Position numbers and translations under genes: made by a program. A stretch of 64,000 nucleotides of DNA from Thermoplasmatota archaeon (GTDB lineage: Archaea; Thermoplasmatota; Thermoplasmata; Thermoplasmatales; GCA-001856825). A model generated the notes under the pieces. The model ran no database searches, was not told where the DNA came from, and saw only the letters and a program-made list of their open reading frames with translations. Positions 8,476-17,443 of this stretch are shown here, one piece after another (the first letter of the stretch is position 1; each line of letters starts with the position of its first letter). The stretch covers positions 1 to 64,000 of the forward strand of contig JAMCQR010000054.1 of assembly GCA_023379555.1 (NCBI GenBank), in the 5' to 3' direction.

Positions 8476-10680
8476 TCACAGGTTTGCATAGTAATTTGCG
8501 TCATAAGGTTCTGCTTTCAGACCTTTCCTTTCTCTTATCTTCCCTACAACCTGTGGCTGCAATTCTTTAGGAACTACCTGGAAGCCTGAGTTTTCTGTGC
8601 TCCATAGAACCCTTCCCCCTGTCGCGCCTCTGATTGCAGATGCAAATCCGAACATTTCTGGCACAGGCACCATCGATACTATCTTTGACTGCTCTCCTTC
8701 CTGCTCCATTTCCACAATGACCCCTCTCCTCTGCTGGAATTCTCTGGTGACTGATCCAGATTCCTCCAGTGGAGTGTCAACGAATACCTTTTGGATCGGT
8801 TCGAGTAGAGTTCTTCCTGCCTGGCACATTGCGCCATAAATGCCGTTCCTTACCGCCGGTATAACCTGTGCTGGGCCCCTATGAATGCTGTCTTCGTGGA
8901 GTTTCGCGTCCTCCAGCTTTACCTTTACTCCATACACCTTTTCAGCGGCTAGCGGGCCTTTCCCCATTGCCTCAATGAATGCTTCCTTGACCAATTCCAT
9001 CGTCTCGTTTAGGTACTGAATACCTTTGGTGATGTCCAGGAGTATGTTCGGTCCCTGAATCGCTTCAATTCCCTTTGCCTCGTCCCTATCCAGGCCCATT
9101 TTCTCAAGGGTTGCTATAACTGACTTCTTATCTTTTATCCTGTCAGTTTGAGGGAGTTCGCCCTTGAGGATTGCGTCCACTATTTCTTTGTTCAGTGGTT
9201 CGACTTCCATGTAGAATTTGTTATGCTTATTTGGGGATTTCCCCTCAAATGGACCCCCGTGGCCCTGGACCGTTTCCCTGTAAACGACAATTGGATCGGA
9301 TGTGTCTACTTCGACTTTCCAGTCATTCCTGATTCTGTACAAGGTGATTTCAAGGTGCAACTCACCCATCCCTGACATCAGATGTTCACCAGTCTCTTGA
9401 TTTATCTCCACCTGAATGCTGGGGTCTGCCTTGGCGATATTCCTGAGTACTTCAATGAGCCTTGGAAGATCCTTTGTATGTTTTGCCTCGATAGCAACTG
9501 TTACAACTGGTTCAGTATAGTGTACCATTGGCTCAAAGGGCTCTGCATCATAAATTCCTGTGACAGAGGACCCCGCTATTGCATCTTTAAGGCCTACTAT
9601 TGCGGGGATGTTACCTGCGTCCAGTTCCTCAATCGGGATTCTGTCGGGACCAACCATCATAGCGAGTTGCTGTATCTTGTATTTCTTCTCCCCCATTCCT
9701 GAGATGTAGACTTCAACCCCTCTTGTCAGTTTTCCGCTGAAGAGTCTTCCTATTGCAACCTCTCCCGCGTGTTCATCCACCACTATTTTTGTCACCATCA
9801 TCATTATTGGGCCATTTGAGTCACAGTTAATCATTGCCTTTCCAACTTCTGAATTTAAGTCACCTTTCCATATCTGCGGTACCCTGTACTTCTGCGCAAC
9901 TGCCGGGGATGGCAAATGATGGACAACTGCGTCCAACAACACCTTGTGGAGAGGAGACTTCTTTGCAAGCGTTTTCTGGTCCCCAGCCTGAAGATAGTTG
10001 TAGACCTCCTTGAACCCAACGGATGATTTGGGTGAATACTTGGTGGATATTGCCCAGTTGTTGAAAGCTGAACCAAATATCACTGAGCCATTCTCAACGT
10101 TGACCTGCCACTTTTCTTTGAATTCATCGGCAGCGTACCTCTTGATTAGCTTGTTGACCTCAGTGATTATCTTGACAAATCTTTTCATCATGTCATCCGG
10201 CCCGAGTTTCAGTTCATTTATGAGCCTGTCGCATTTATTGATGAATAGAATTGGTTTCACCCTTTCCCTGAGAGCCTGCCTGACCACAGTTTCAGTTTGT
10301 GGCATGGGGCCCTCCACGGAATCTACGACGATTACTGCACCATCGACTGCCCTCATGGCCCTGGTTACGTCTCCACCGAAGTCGACGTGACCCGGTGTGT
10401 CAATCAGATTTATGAGGTAATTAGTCCCCTCTATTTCGTGAACCATGGATGCGGACGCAGCGTTAATCGTTATTCCTCTGGCCTGTTCCTGCTCATCGAA
10501 ATCCAGGACAAGTTGCTTCCCCGCCAGGTCCTCGCTCATCATCCCGGCTCCCGCTATCAGGTTGTCCGAAAGGGTGGTTTTTCCATGATCAATGTGTGCC
10601 GCAATTCCTATGTTCCTGATCTTGGTGATGTCCTTCATTATTGCTGATGCTTTCTGGATGTTGTCTTCCTTTCTTCCCAT
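8476..10680 (-). CDS. fusA: Elongation factor 2 (aEF2)
   Basis: 734 residues, full length. It is the translocation GTPase. The G domain carries AHIDHGKT, DTPGHVDFGG and NKCD. The domain IV tip reads HEDSIHRGPAQVIPAVR, with the His that is converted to diphthamide in archaea and eukaryotes. The C-terminal EF-G fold ends in YDANYYANL. A Shine-Dalgarno-like ggtgatc lies just before the ATG. It is placed between rps7 and tuf in the operon. Confidence 0.98.
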   Translation of the reverse strand: MGRKEDNIQKASAIMKDITKIRNIGIAAHIDHGKTTLSDNLIAGAGMMSEDLAGKQLVLDFDEQEQARGITINAASASMVHEIEGTNYLINLIDTPGHVDFGGDVTRAMRAVDGAVIVVDSVEGPMPQTETVVRQALRERVKPILFINKCDRLINELKLGPDDMMKRFVKIITEVNKLIKRYAADEFKEKWQVNVENGSVIFGSAFNNWAISTKYSPKSSVGFKEVYNYLQAGDQKTLAKKSPLHKVLLDAVVHHLPSPAVAQKYRVPQIWKGDLNSEVGKAMINCDSNGPIMMMVTKIVVDEHAGEVAIGRLFSGKLTRGVEVYISGMGEKKYKIQQLAMMVGPDRIPIEELDAGNIPAIVGLKDAIAGSSVTGIYDAEPFEPMVHYTEPVVTVAIEAKHTKDLPRLIEVLRNIAKADPSIQVEINQETGEHLMSGMGELHLEITLYRIRNDWKVEVDTSDPIVVYRETVQGHGGPFEGKSPNKHNKFYMEVEPLNKEIVDAILKGELPQTDRIKDKKSVIATLEKMGLDRDEAKGIEAIQGPNILLDITKGIQYLNETMELVKEAFIEAMGKGPLAAEKVYGVKVKLEDAKLHEDSIHRGPAQVIPAVRNGIYGAMCQAGRTLLEPIQKVFVDTPLEESGSVTREFQQRRGVIVEMEQEGEQSKIVSMVPVPEMFGFASAIRGATGGRVLWSTENSGFQVVPKELQPQVVGKIRERKGLKAEPYDANYYANL

Positions 10681-10686
10681 CTAAGA

Positions 10687-11253
10687 TCACCTCGCGGAAG
10701 CTGCCTGCCTTTCAGTATCTTCCTTATCTTTGATTGAATGGCAATTTGGATCGTTCTTTGCCGCTGCAATGATTTCATCCGCAAGTGCCACATACATGTT
10801 CTTTTTTGATTTCTTGGCAGTCTCCCTTGCGCCTGCCGAAATATTCCTTATTGCAAGATCCAATCTCCTTGATGAACTTGTATCTACCGACTTTGGCACT
10901 GCTATTCCTCCATATTTTAGCCTTGTAATCTCTTCTCTTGGACCAGAATTCTGGACGGCATTGACAAAAACCTGGACCGGGTTTTCCTTTGTCCTTCTTT
11001 CTATCTCCTCGAATGCCTCTTTTACGGTCCTGTAAGCACTTTGTTTCTTTCCAGTCCACCTGACCGTCCTCATTAAATTATTTATGAGTCTTTCGACAAT
11101 GTTCATGGTTGCTTTTCCCATGAACTTGTTTGCATATCTTCCTCCACTGTGGAGAGTTGCAGTCGGCTTTAGCGATATGTATTTCACTAAACCTTGATCC
11201 TGAACGGTTATCCCCGCAGTCTCCCATTTTTCAAAAATCAAAATACTAGCCAT
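10687..11253 (-). CDS. rps7: Ribosomal protein uS7
   Basis: 188 residues, close to the archaeal norm. Landmarks are GGRYANKFMGKATMNIVERLI (N-terminal RNA-binding region), NPVQVFVNAVQNSGPREEITR and the basic DTSSSRRLDLAIRNISAGAR. It nucleates folding of the 16S rRNA 3' domain. It lies 4 nt after the S12 stop and 6 nt before the EF-2 start. Confidence 0.97.
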   Translation of the reverse strand: MASILIFEKWETAGITVQDQGLVKYISLKPTATLHSGGRYANKFMGKATMNIVERLINNLMRTVRWTGKKQSAYRTVKEAFEEIERRTKENPVQVFVNAVQNSGPREEITRLKYGGIAVPKSVDTSSSRRLDLAIRNISAGARETAKKSKKNMYVALADEIIAAAKNDPNCHSIKDKEDTERQAASAR

Positions 11254-11257
11254 TAGA

Positions 11258-11686
11258 TCACCTGACCGGTTTCTCCTTCCTGCCCTTTACAAGTTCCTTG
11301 AGCGACACATTATTGACCTTGATTACCTTATATCTCACTCCAGGGATGTCTCCCTTCGACCTACCCATTCTTCCGCCGATTCCTTCCACAACAACTTCAT
11401 CGTGTTCATCTATGAAGTTAATCGCACCGTCGCCAGGTGCGAAAGCTGTGAGTTGCCTACCATTCTTGATAAGTTGAATCTTCACGCATTTCCTAATGGC
11501 AGAGTTGGGCTGCTTCGCTTCAATTCCAACCTTTTCAATGACTATTCCCCTCGCTTGTGGGGCTCCTTCGAGTGGATCGCTCTTTTCCTTTAACCTCAAT
11601 ACTCTCTTCTTGTAGTCTCTATCCGACCACCTAAGCTTGTCGCGCTTCATTCGTATCTGTTTTCCGCCCATTAGACCATTAGGCAA
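11258..11686 (-). CDS. rps12: Ribosomal protein uS12 (TTG start)
   Basis: 142 residues from a TTG at 11686, giving the canonical archaeal N-terminus (M)PNGL. An ATG at 11764 is in frame, but it adds 26 residues absent from the family. The TTG has a strong gaggtga Shine-Dalgarno site 5 nt upstream, and 142 is exactly the usual family length. Landmarks are [25 protein letters not shown] [26 protein letters not shown] and [13 protein letters not shown]. It is a decoding-centre protein and the first gene of the operon. The promoter probably lies between 11690 and 11890. Confidence 0.96.
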   Translation of the reverse strand: MPNGLMGGKQIRMKRDKLRWSDRDYKKRVLRLKEKSDPLEGAPQARGIVIEKVGIEAKQPNSAIRKCVKIQLIKNGRQLTAFAPGDGAINFIDEHDEVVVEGIGGRMGRSKGDIPGVRYKVIKVNNVSLKELVKGRKEKPVR

Positions 11687-11691
11687 TATGT

Positions 11692-11698
11692 TCACCTC
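11692..11698 (-). promoter_or_regulatory. Shine-Dalgarno site that sets the TTG start of rps12
   Basis: Minus-strand GAGGTGA is followed after 5 nt by TTG CCT AAT GGT. It matches the archaeal anti-SD and picks the TTG over the distant upstream ATG. Confidence 0.75.
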
Positions 11699-11895
11699 AA
11701 GATGCTCTTCAAAATGGTGAAGCAATATAAAAGTATATCGTGATGCCTCTCCTGTAGTTGCCAATCATTTCAGAGTGGTCTCTCAGGCTGGGATAGATAG
11801 TGGATATGTAAGTTCCCATTGCCATTACTGGACATTCTCGATCTTCTTATATGCACCGTCGGCTAACATTTAAGGAGCTCTGTTAATTAACCATC

Positions 11896-12576
11896 ATGAT
11901 ATCTCAGATTGAGATTTCACTTGACGTTAAGAATTCACTTCCATTCATCAATTTCCTGACCGGAAAGGACAAGGAGCTACTCATTGATGAAATCGTATCT
12001 TACAACGCCGAAAGAATTACGTACATAGCTACCCTGAGAAAATTGAGTTTCATTTCTCCGGCAGACGTAGCCGCCCTTCATGATCGAAGTCTTTCAGGAA
12101 AGTATGGGATAGAATATTTCGAGATTTTGGATTCCAATCAAAAGTTGAAGACTTACAGGGTACTTCTGATACAGCAATTACCAGACCTTGCAAAGAAGTT
12201 GCTTATGGACTTTGAAAATAAGATATTCCTTATACCTCCACTTTCGCTCATCGGGAAGAACTTGGTCGCAAACATACTTGTTCTTGAGGGTTATCTTGAA
12301 CAGATAAAGAATTATCTTGATTCTCGAAACATTGATTACAGAATTCTGAAGGTTAGCAGGCTCAATCGATTCGAACACGCTATTTCGGACAAAGAAATTT
12401 TCCTGCTTAGGTTCGCGTATATCAGGGGATTCTTCAATCAGCCAAGGGAGACCAACATGGAATCGCTGGCCGACGAACTGGGGTTGTCAAAGTCGACTTT
12501 CCTGAGGATGATGAGGAGTGCAGAGAAAAAAGTCATAGGGAATTTCATCGATAGTTCAAGCAATCTACAGCAGTGA
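11896..12576 (+). CDS. Bat-type (HTH_10) transcriptional regulator
   Basis: 226 residues. The C-terminal 55 residues form the bacterio-opsin-activator HTH: LLRFAYIRGFFNQPRE, then MESLADELGLSKSTFLRMM and a closing helix SAEKKVIGNF. The first 160 residues are a sensory or ligand domain that I do not recognise; it has no Cys or His pattern. It is divergent from the ribosomal operon, and its 3' end overlaps the convergent hemerythrin gene by 12 nt. The target is unknown, but the neighbouring hemerythrin is a candidate. Confidence 0.85.
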   Translation: MISQIEISLDVKNSLPFINFLTGKDKELLIDEIVSYNAERITYIATLRKLSFISPADVAALHDRSLSGKYGIEYFEILDSNQKLKTYRVLLIQQLPDLAKKLLMDFENKIFLIPPLSLIGKNLVANILVLEGYLEQIKNYLDSRNIDYRILKVSRLNRFEHAISDKEIFLLRFAYIRGFFNQPRETNMESLADELGLSKSTFLRMMRSAEKKVIGNFIDSSSNLQQ

Positions 12577-12978
12577 AAGCACCTTGGGGAAAACTATCTC
12601 TTCCTCTTTCTTGTGATGTTCTGCAGTCATCTGTTTAAGATTGTTCAAAAGGTTGACAGTTTCTGTCCACCCGGTATAAGTTGACTCTACAGCTGCATCG
12701 ACTGCTTTTGTAATCTGCACGTGCTGTTGGAATATCTCGATATATTCTTTGGAATTATCCTTGCCAAGTTTATCCAAAAGGATCTTCAGTATGGTAGACT
12801 CCTCATCTATCGTATGCTGTGCAATGACCTCCCTTACCTGCGCTATGACAGGGAATGCGCCGCTGAGATTACCTATCTGATATGTCAGAATGGCATCATC
12901 TATCAGTGCAGGAATTTCATTATGTTCCTCCTTGAGTTTTTCGATAAGCTCCTTTGCCTCCATTTTCCTCGGATTCAT
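12565..12978 (-). CDS. Hemerythrin-like (HHE) domain protein
   Basis: 137 residues forming the four-helix diiron bundle: EEHNEIPALID (helix 1 His), AQHTIDEES (helix 2 HxxxE), QQHVQITKAV (helix 3 His) and AEHHKKEEEIVFP (helix 4). The ligand set His, His/Glu, His, His/Glu matches HHE domains, which bind O2, NO or iron, or repair Fe-S clusters. It is soluble and stand-alone. It is convergent with the Bat-like regulator. Confidence 0.9.
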   Translation of the reverse strand: MNPRKMEAKELIEKLKEEHNEIPALIDDAILTYQIGNLSGAFPVIAQVREVIAQHTIDEESTILKILLDKLGKDNSKEYIEIFQQHVQITKAVDAAVESTYTGWTETVNLLNNLKQMTAEHHKKEEEIVFPKVLSLL

Positions 12979-13235
12979 GTTTGCAAAACGTTATCTTGCA
13001 TATATTCTTTTCAATCGCAGAATTACCTTTGAGAAAGAAGCAGCTTCTATTAAGGAGTAATTCTGCTTGAAGCAACCTTCCAATGTCCATATGCTGAACC
13101 TCCTAATGTGCAAGTGGTGATAACTCAAATAATAACTAGTCAAGATTGCATTGTGGTAATTTGGATAGCTATAATTCAGTTTTGATTTCCACTGTACCGA
13201 TTTACCGCTACTATATTCCGGTTTCCACGGCCATT

Positions 13236-14252
13236 TTATGGCTGGCTTCGTGAGAAAGATCTTCCGATGTAGTACTTATTGTTGAGCAGGAAGACGTATA
13301 GCGATTCGTTCCCATTCAAGCCTTCCTCAATCTTTGATTTCAATATGTAATATTGGTCAGATGGAATCTCAAATCTTAGAAATATTTTGCCACAGTTATG
13401 TTTCTTCAATGATCCGTTCAGGTCTTCAATTTTTGGTACTTCATCTATGATTTCGTATCCATTAATAATGAAATCATTGGAGACGATTTTGTCTGATGTC
13501 ATGAAAGTCCTCTTCCTGTCCATCAGGAGGACGGTAAGCTCTCTTTGATCATCGAGGTACTCTGGCACCAAGTCTGCGATGGATAGAACCTGATCTACCT
13601 GATATATTATTGACATTGGCACTTCAGTTCTTTCATAATCCCTCAAGATGGCTTCGTTACGTTTTACAACTGATTCGGAAGGAAGAGAAACTGCCCTTGA
13701 TTCACCATTCATTCCTTCCCCTACATACGCAATTATTCTTTTAGGCTCCCCGTTTACGCTTACATATTCTATTTCCCAGTCCTTAGGAATAATTTCCTTC
13801 CTGAAATGAACTGGCAAATCAAATGAATATTTCTTTGCCTTGTATTTCCTCATTATTTCAAGTGGATTTGGTGATAGATCGTCAAACGTCCAGTAGTTCC
13901 CTCTCTTGATTCTTGATGGATCGGAACTGATTATGTCTGGATTCCCAACTTCCCTAACTATTTCTTTGTCCAGAACATCACCCTCAACAAACTCTATATT
14001 TCTCTTTCCTAACGCATTTGCGTTCTTCCTGGCCATTTTGAGCCTGCTCGGATCTCTTTCCACTGATTTCACGGTGTCGAAATATTCCGAGAAATATATC
14101 GACTGAATCCCTATCCCACACCCTAGGTCAGCTATTGATTTTGTTGCCAGTTTCTTTGACTTGTAATATGCGATCTCAATCGGCGTTGACATTCTGAATC
14201 CTTCATCGTCGTATTCCAGCCCTAAAATCCGGTCCTTCTTGACTTCAGTCAT
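13236..14252 (-). CDS. Class I SAM-dependent methyltransferase with THUMP-like C-terminus
   Basis: 338 residues. A Rossmann methyltransferase core occupies roughly residues 25-170, with motif I IADLGCGIGIQSIYFSE, the acidic end of beta-2 in SVERDPSRLKMARKNA, beta-3 FVEGDVL and motif IV IISSDPSR. The C-terminal 130 residues resemble the THUMP-like domain found in archaeal and some bacterial homologues, suggesting an RNA or nucleotide substrate. The ATG overlaps the upstream SemiSWEET stop by 4 nt, so the two are co-translated. Confidence 0.8.
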   Translation of the reverse strand: MTEVKKDRILGLEYDDEGFRMSTPIEIAYYKSKKLATKSIADLGCGIGIQSIYFSEYFDTVKSVERDPSRLKMARKNANALGKRNIEFVEGDVLDKEIVREVGNPDIISSDPSRIKRGNYWTFDDLSPNPLEIMRKYKAKKYSFDLPVHFRKEIIPKDWEIEYVSVNGEPKRIIAYVGEGMNGESRAVSLPSESVVKRNEAILRDYERTEVPMSIIYQVDQVLSIADLVPEYLDDQRELTVLLMDRKRTFMTSDKIVSNDFIINGYEIIDEVPKIEDLNGSLKKHNCGKIFLRFEIPSDQYYILKSKIEEGLNGNESLYVFLLNNKYYIGRSFSRSQP

Positions 14253-14548
14253 TTAATTTCCACCTGGTTAGGAAGGTCAGAAGCTCGTGTTTCATACGTG
14301 ACCTTCAACGTAAGAATTGATATGCAGAGCAGCGCTGCTATGAAATTCGCAACCATGATTGGTATTGACCGTATGAGAAACCCATAAGTAATCCACGTCG
14401 CCATCCCTGCAATGATGACCAAGTACATTGTAAATGATATGGCTGATGCTTTTTTGGACTTGTACGTTCTCACAAGCTGGGGGACGAATGAAATGGTGGT
14501 CAAGCTACCGGCTGCAAGACCGATGACCGTGATTATTTCTGTTTCCAT
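14249..14548 (-). CDS. SemiSWEET-type PQ-loop transporter
   Basis: 99 residues with three membrane helices. The first holds the Pro-Gln motif in TTISFVPQLVRTYKSKKA, followed by ISFTMYLVIIAGMATWITYG and IPIMVANFIAALLCISILTL. SemiSWEETs dimerise to move sugars or related small solutes by facilitated diffusion. It is the first gene of a two-gene operon with the methyltransferase. Confidence 0.88.
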   Translation of the reverse strand: METEIITVIGLAAGSLTTISFVPQLVRTYKSKKASAISFTMYLVIIAGMATWITYGFLIRSIPIMVANFIAALLCISILTLKVTYETRASDLPNQVEIK

Positions 14549-14578
14549 CCTATGCTGAGCACAAGCAAATATTAAAAA

Positions 14579-15214
14579 TTAGGCTGATTTGATTGTAATG
14601 AGCTTCCTGATGTAATCTGGAACTGGAATTTCAGAGGGCGCAATTGGTTCCCCGTACGTCCTTTTTATAGGGATTATACCGTACCACAGATCAGTCCGTC
14701 CCCCCGTCTCTCTCACATTATTTTCATTGATTTTAATGGAGAAATCTTCGATATCAAATTGGACCACCATCACTTTTTCCATGTCCCGGTTGTCAGGCCT
14801 TTCAGTTTCCTCCCATCTTCCGGGTACCATTTTGTCCATGAGGAGTTTGAAGGTCCTCATCTTTGATTCATAATCATTGATCTCACTCCCTTTTCCGTAC
14901 AGCACTGCAGATACGTAAAGCAGGCTGTTATCAGCCATCCTACGCCTTATGACGATACCATTTACCTCAAGTATTGAGATAGCAAGTTGCTTTCCATTGG
15001 TCATCCTACTCATTATCCTGCTTTCCTTCGACCCATGGAGGTAGAGATGCCCTGGATCGTGTGAAAAGTTCATGGGTATTACAAAAGGCTGTCCCTCTTC
15101 CTCAAAAGCCACCTGACACACAAAATTCCTGTCAAGTATCTCCTGCAACTTATTGATGTCATAGTTCCCCCTGTTTGGGTATCTATTGATTTTGCTCCTT
15201 GCTGGTATATCCAT
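14579..15214 (-). CDS. Pyridoxamine 5'-phosphate oxidase-like flavin split-barrel protein
   Basis: 211 residues. The FMN-binding split barrel is seen as ILDRNFVCQVAFEEEGQPFVIPMNF, HLYLHGSKESRIMSRM and LAISILEVNG. This is the Nim-like/PNPOx-like layout rather than true pyridoxamine phosphate oxidase. The last 60 residues (GGRTDLWYGIIPIKRTYGEP) match the tail typical of this subfamily. It probably binds FMN or F420; the substrate is unknown. Confidence 0.85.
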   Translation of the reverse strand: MDIPARSKINRYPNRGNYDINKLQEILDRNFVCQVAFEEEGQPFVIPMNFSHDPGHLYLHGSKESRIMSRMTNGKQLAISILEVNGIVIRRRMADNSLLYVSAVLYGKGSEINDYESKMRTFKLLMDKMVPGRWEETERPDNRDMEKVMVVQFDIEDFSIKINENNVRETGGRTDLWYGIIPIKRTYGEPIAPSEIPVPDYIRKLITIKSA

Positions 15215-15285
15215 AATGAAGTGAATTGGACTGATAATAATACTTTTTGTACTGTTTATTTTTCAGGAAGGACGGGATTTCAAAT

Positions 15286-16203
15286 TCACTGTTTCCTGCT
15301 TCCCATTTCTAGATACTCATCTCTACTGACAATTCCTTCCACTGGTTTCCCATCAATAAACCTTTTGATATTCTCGAAAGCCTGTCTGTATACCATGTCC
15401 ATGACGTCCTCCGACAACCCTGCTGCAATGTGAGGGGTTACAGCAATGTTCTCAATACCTGAATTTTCCAGTTTGGGCTCATTCCACCATACATCAGTGA
15501 GATAGGAAACGTCACTCCTCGATTTAATGAAATCCAGAAGATCATTTTCCTTTACTATTTCGGCCCTTGCTACGTTGATAATTATTGAGTCTTTCTTCAG
15601 CAGTTCAAGTTCCCTTCTTCCTATTAAGCCGAAAGTCTTCCTGGTGAGCGGCACTGTTATGAGAACAAAATCTGAATTAGACAGGACAGTGTCGAGTTCA
15701 TCCATTCTGTAGAACTCATCCGCATTCCCGTCCCTGTAACTTCGCCAGACCGCAATGACTTTCATTCCGAATGCTTTTGAAAGCATAGCGACTCTGCTTC
15801 CAATCCCTCCATATCCTATGATTCCCATTGTTTTACCATATAGGAGTTTCGTCTCTTTTGGATTGTATATCCCCCTCTTTGTTTCGTTAATTCTTTCAGA
15901 TATCCTCTTCGTTCGTTCAAGCAGAAGTGCAAATGCATGCTCAGCAACTGAGATGGAGTATGCACCTGCATTACTTGCCACGATGGTGCTCTCAGGTATG
16001 CTTGAAAAGTCGATATTATCAACCCCCGCCTTGAGAGTCTGTATGAATCTCACTTTTTCGTTCCTGGGGAAATCATTATCCAAAACAAGCATAATTTCGC
16101 CGAGACCATCTTTCATATTCCAGTCTACTTCGTTCCCCCTGAGGATGCTCTCTCCCATTTTCCTATGCTTATCATCCACTTCAAATGCCACTGATATTTT
16201 CAT
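15286..16203 (-). CDS. D-isomer-specific 2-hydroxyacid dehydrogenase
   Basis: 305 residues. The nucleotide-binding domain carries GIIGYGGIGSRVAMLSKAFG (GxGxxG) and the catalytic Arg in INVARAEIV, where Gly of the usual ARG signature is replaced by Ala-Glu. An acidic residue follows in WWNEPKLE and the catalytic His is in VTPHIAAG. It reduces 2-oxoacids or oxidises D-2-hydroxyacids with NAD(P)H. The N-terminal substrate domain is rather short. It is a single gene with its own upstream region. Confidence 0.88.
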   Translation of the reverse strand: MKISVAFEVDDKHRKMGESILRGNEVDWNMKDGLGEIMLVLDNDFPRNEKVRFIQTLKAGVDNIDFSSIPESTIVASNAGAYSISVAEHAFALLLERTKRISERINETKRGIYNPKETKLLYGKTMGIIGYGGIGSRVAMLSKAFGMKVIAVWRSYRDGNADEFYRMDELDTVLSNSDFVLITVPLTRKTFGLIGRRELELLKKDSIIINVARAEIVKENDLLDFIKSRSDVSYLTDVWWNEPKLENSGIENIAVTPHIAAGLSEDVMDMVYRQAFENIKRFIDGKPVEGIVSRDEYLEMGSRKQ

Positions 16204-16377
16204 TGTGGGTTAATTGGTATTTAGTATATTTTTATTAAGTAGAGATTCGCCTTAAATGCTATCTGGCGATTTTTCGAATTGATTGTTGCGTGCAAATTGT
16301 AAGAGCCTAAAATAAATTCAGCGGGAGATACTGATCGTTCAAAACATTATAAATCCATTTATGTATTAATGGACAGC

Positions 16378-16548
16378 ATGGTCAAACTCCAAATAGATTT
16401 GGAAAGAAGGGCGCTCGGTTCTGTAATTGGAATAGTAGCTTACGATGAGATCACAAACAAGAAAAAGAAGATAGGTCTTTTAATTCCAAAAGATCGTATT
16501 GGACTTGACGAATTGCCTCAAAAAATAAGTGTGATTATTGATTATTAA
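16378..16548 (+). CDS. Unrecognised 56-residue microprotein
   Basis: An ATG at 16378 opens a 56-residue frame, MVKLQIDLERRALGSVIG to ...ISVIIDY. A TATA-like attataaat (16346-16354) lies 28 nt upstream, which fits a leaderless transcript; the in-frame ATG at 16369 would be too close. The protein is small, basic in the middle (TNKKKKIG) and predicted beta-rich, with no membrane helix. I do not recognise it. The well-placed promoter and a clean stop argue that it is real. Confidence 0.5.
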   Translation: MVKLQIDLERRALGSVIGIVAYDEITNKKKKIGLLIPKDRIGLDELPQKISVIIDY

Positions 16549-16792
16549 TTAAGAGAGTGGGGTGTCTCACATATCGTGAAATTTCCGATGGATGTCGTTG
16601 TTTGACGAAATATGGGACGCCCGGTATATATACTGGAAAGATACTAAAGTCTTGGATGAAACATTTTTCATGGAACTGGTTAGAACGAGTCCCAGCAAGG
16701 ATTACATCATTTGCAACGCTTTTTCTTGTTCTCACGACCACCTCTTTGTTCTACAATGATGTCAGCGTTTTGGATACTGATGATGCTTTTTC

Positions 16793-17410
16793 CTATTTTT
16801 CTCTGGGGTTAAACTCCGCAAGCATCGACCAATTCCTGTATTTTTTTTCTATGTAGTAATCAAGACTATATTTGCTTGAGCCAAAAGCGCCATTTATTAG
16901 TATGAGCAGAAGAAATACTAGCACATAAATTATACTTGTACCTATATCGGTCGCACCGTATATGTAAAAACCGCCGAAACCCTCTGGTACGGACCAGATA
17001 AAGAAGCTGAAGATTGCCCCAAGGATATAGACTATTTTCCTCATGAAGCCAAATAGTATTGCGAACGCAAGCAGCGTCTCAGCTAAAGCAATAAACAATG
17101 CAAACAGGTAAGGATCGCGGGACGTTACATTGATCCAAAATTGGAACCACGGCATCATCCAGGAAGGCTGTTGAACCATTGAGCTCTGGATCATGGATTC
17201 GAATCCACTGAAGAATGCAGGTTGCCATTTGAGACTTGCATCAGCAAGCCATACAACCCCAAACAGAACGCGCATAATCACTTTATATCCGGTCATATTC
17301 CTTACAAACCAGTTTCCGTTTACCACGGCATTCGTTGTTTGTTTCAAGTAACCACCACCTCTCTTCAGAGTTATGAATCGTGATGCGCTATATATGCCAT
17401 CTGTATCCAT
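16793..17410 (-). CDS. DoxX-family membrane protein
   Basis: 205 residues with about four membrane helices in the DoxX arrangement: VIMRVLFGVVWLADASLKW, the amphipathic segment around FQFWINVTSRDP, LFALFIALAETLLAFAILFG, and two more. DoxX/DoxD proteins include subunits of thiosulfate:quinone oxidoreductase in acidophiles and others of unknown role; which applies here is open. The ATG at 17410 lies about 23 nt from a minus-strand tataatatt. A TTG after agaggtggt further in is an alternative start. It is divergent from a TRASH-domain regulator across only 33 bp. Confidence 0.8.
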   Translation of the reverse strand: MDTDGIYSASRFITLKRGGGYLKQTTNAVVNGNWFVRNMTGYKVIMRVLFGVVWLADASLKWQPAFFSGFESMIQSSMVQQPSWMMPWFQFWINVTSRDPYLFALFIALAETLLAFAILFGFMRKIVYILGAIFSFFIWSVPEGFGGFYIYGATDIGTSIIYVLVFLLLILINGAFGSSKYSLDYYIEKKYRNWSMLAEFNPREK

Positions 17411-17443
17411 AATGTTAAATTGGGTGAATAATATTATAACATT
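17411..17443. promoter_or_regulatory. 33-bp divergent promoter bounded by an inverted repeat
   Basis: The whole space between the doxX-like start and the TRASH regulator start begins with AATGTTA (17411-17417) and ends with TAACATT (17437-17443), a perfect 7-bp inverted repeat with a 19-bp spacer. Inside lies taatattata, a TATA box for the doxX-like gene. This is a plausible operator for the adjacent metal regulator. Confidence 0.5.

Noticed and set aside
12979..13235. Imperfect inverted repeat AAGCAG...CTGCTT around 13036-13066
   Set aside because: Only six paired bases and a long loop; no support as a terminator or element end.
16557..16856. 99-residue plus-strand frame
   Set aside because: It overlaps the DoxX-like gene antisense, has mixed composition and no start signal.
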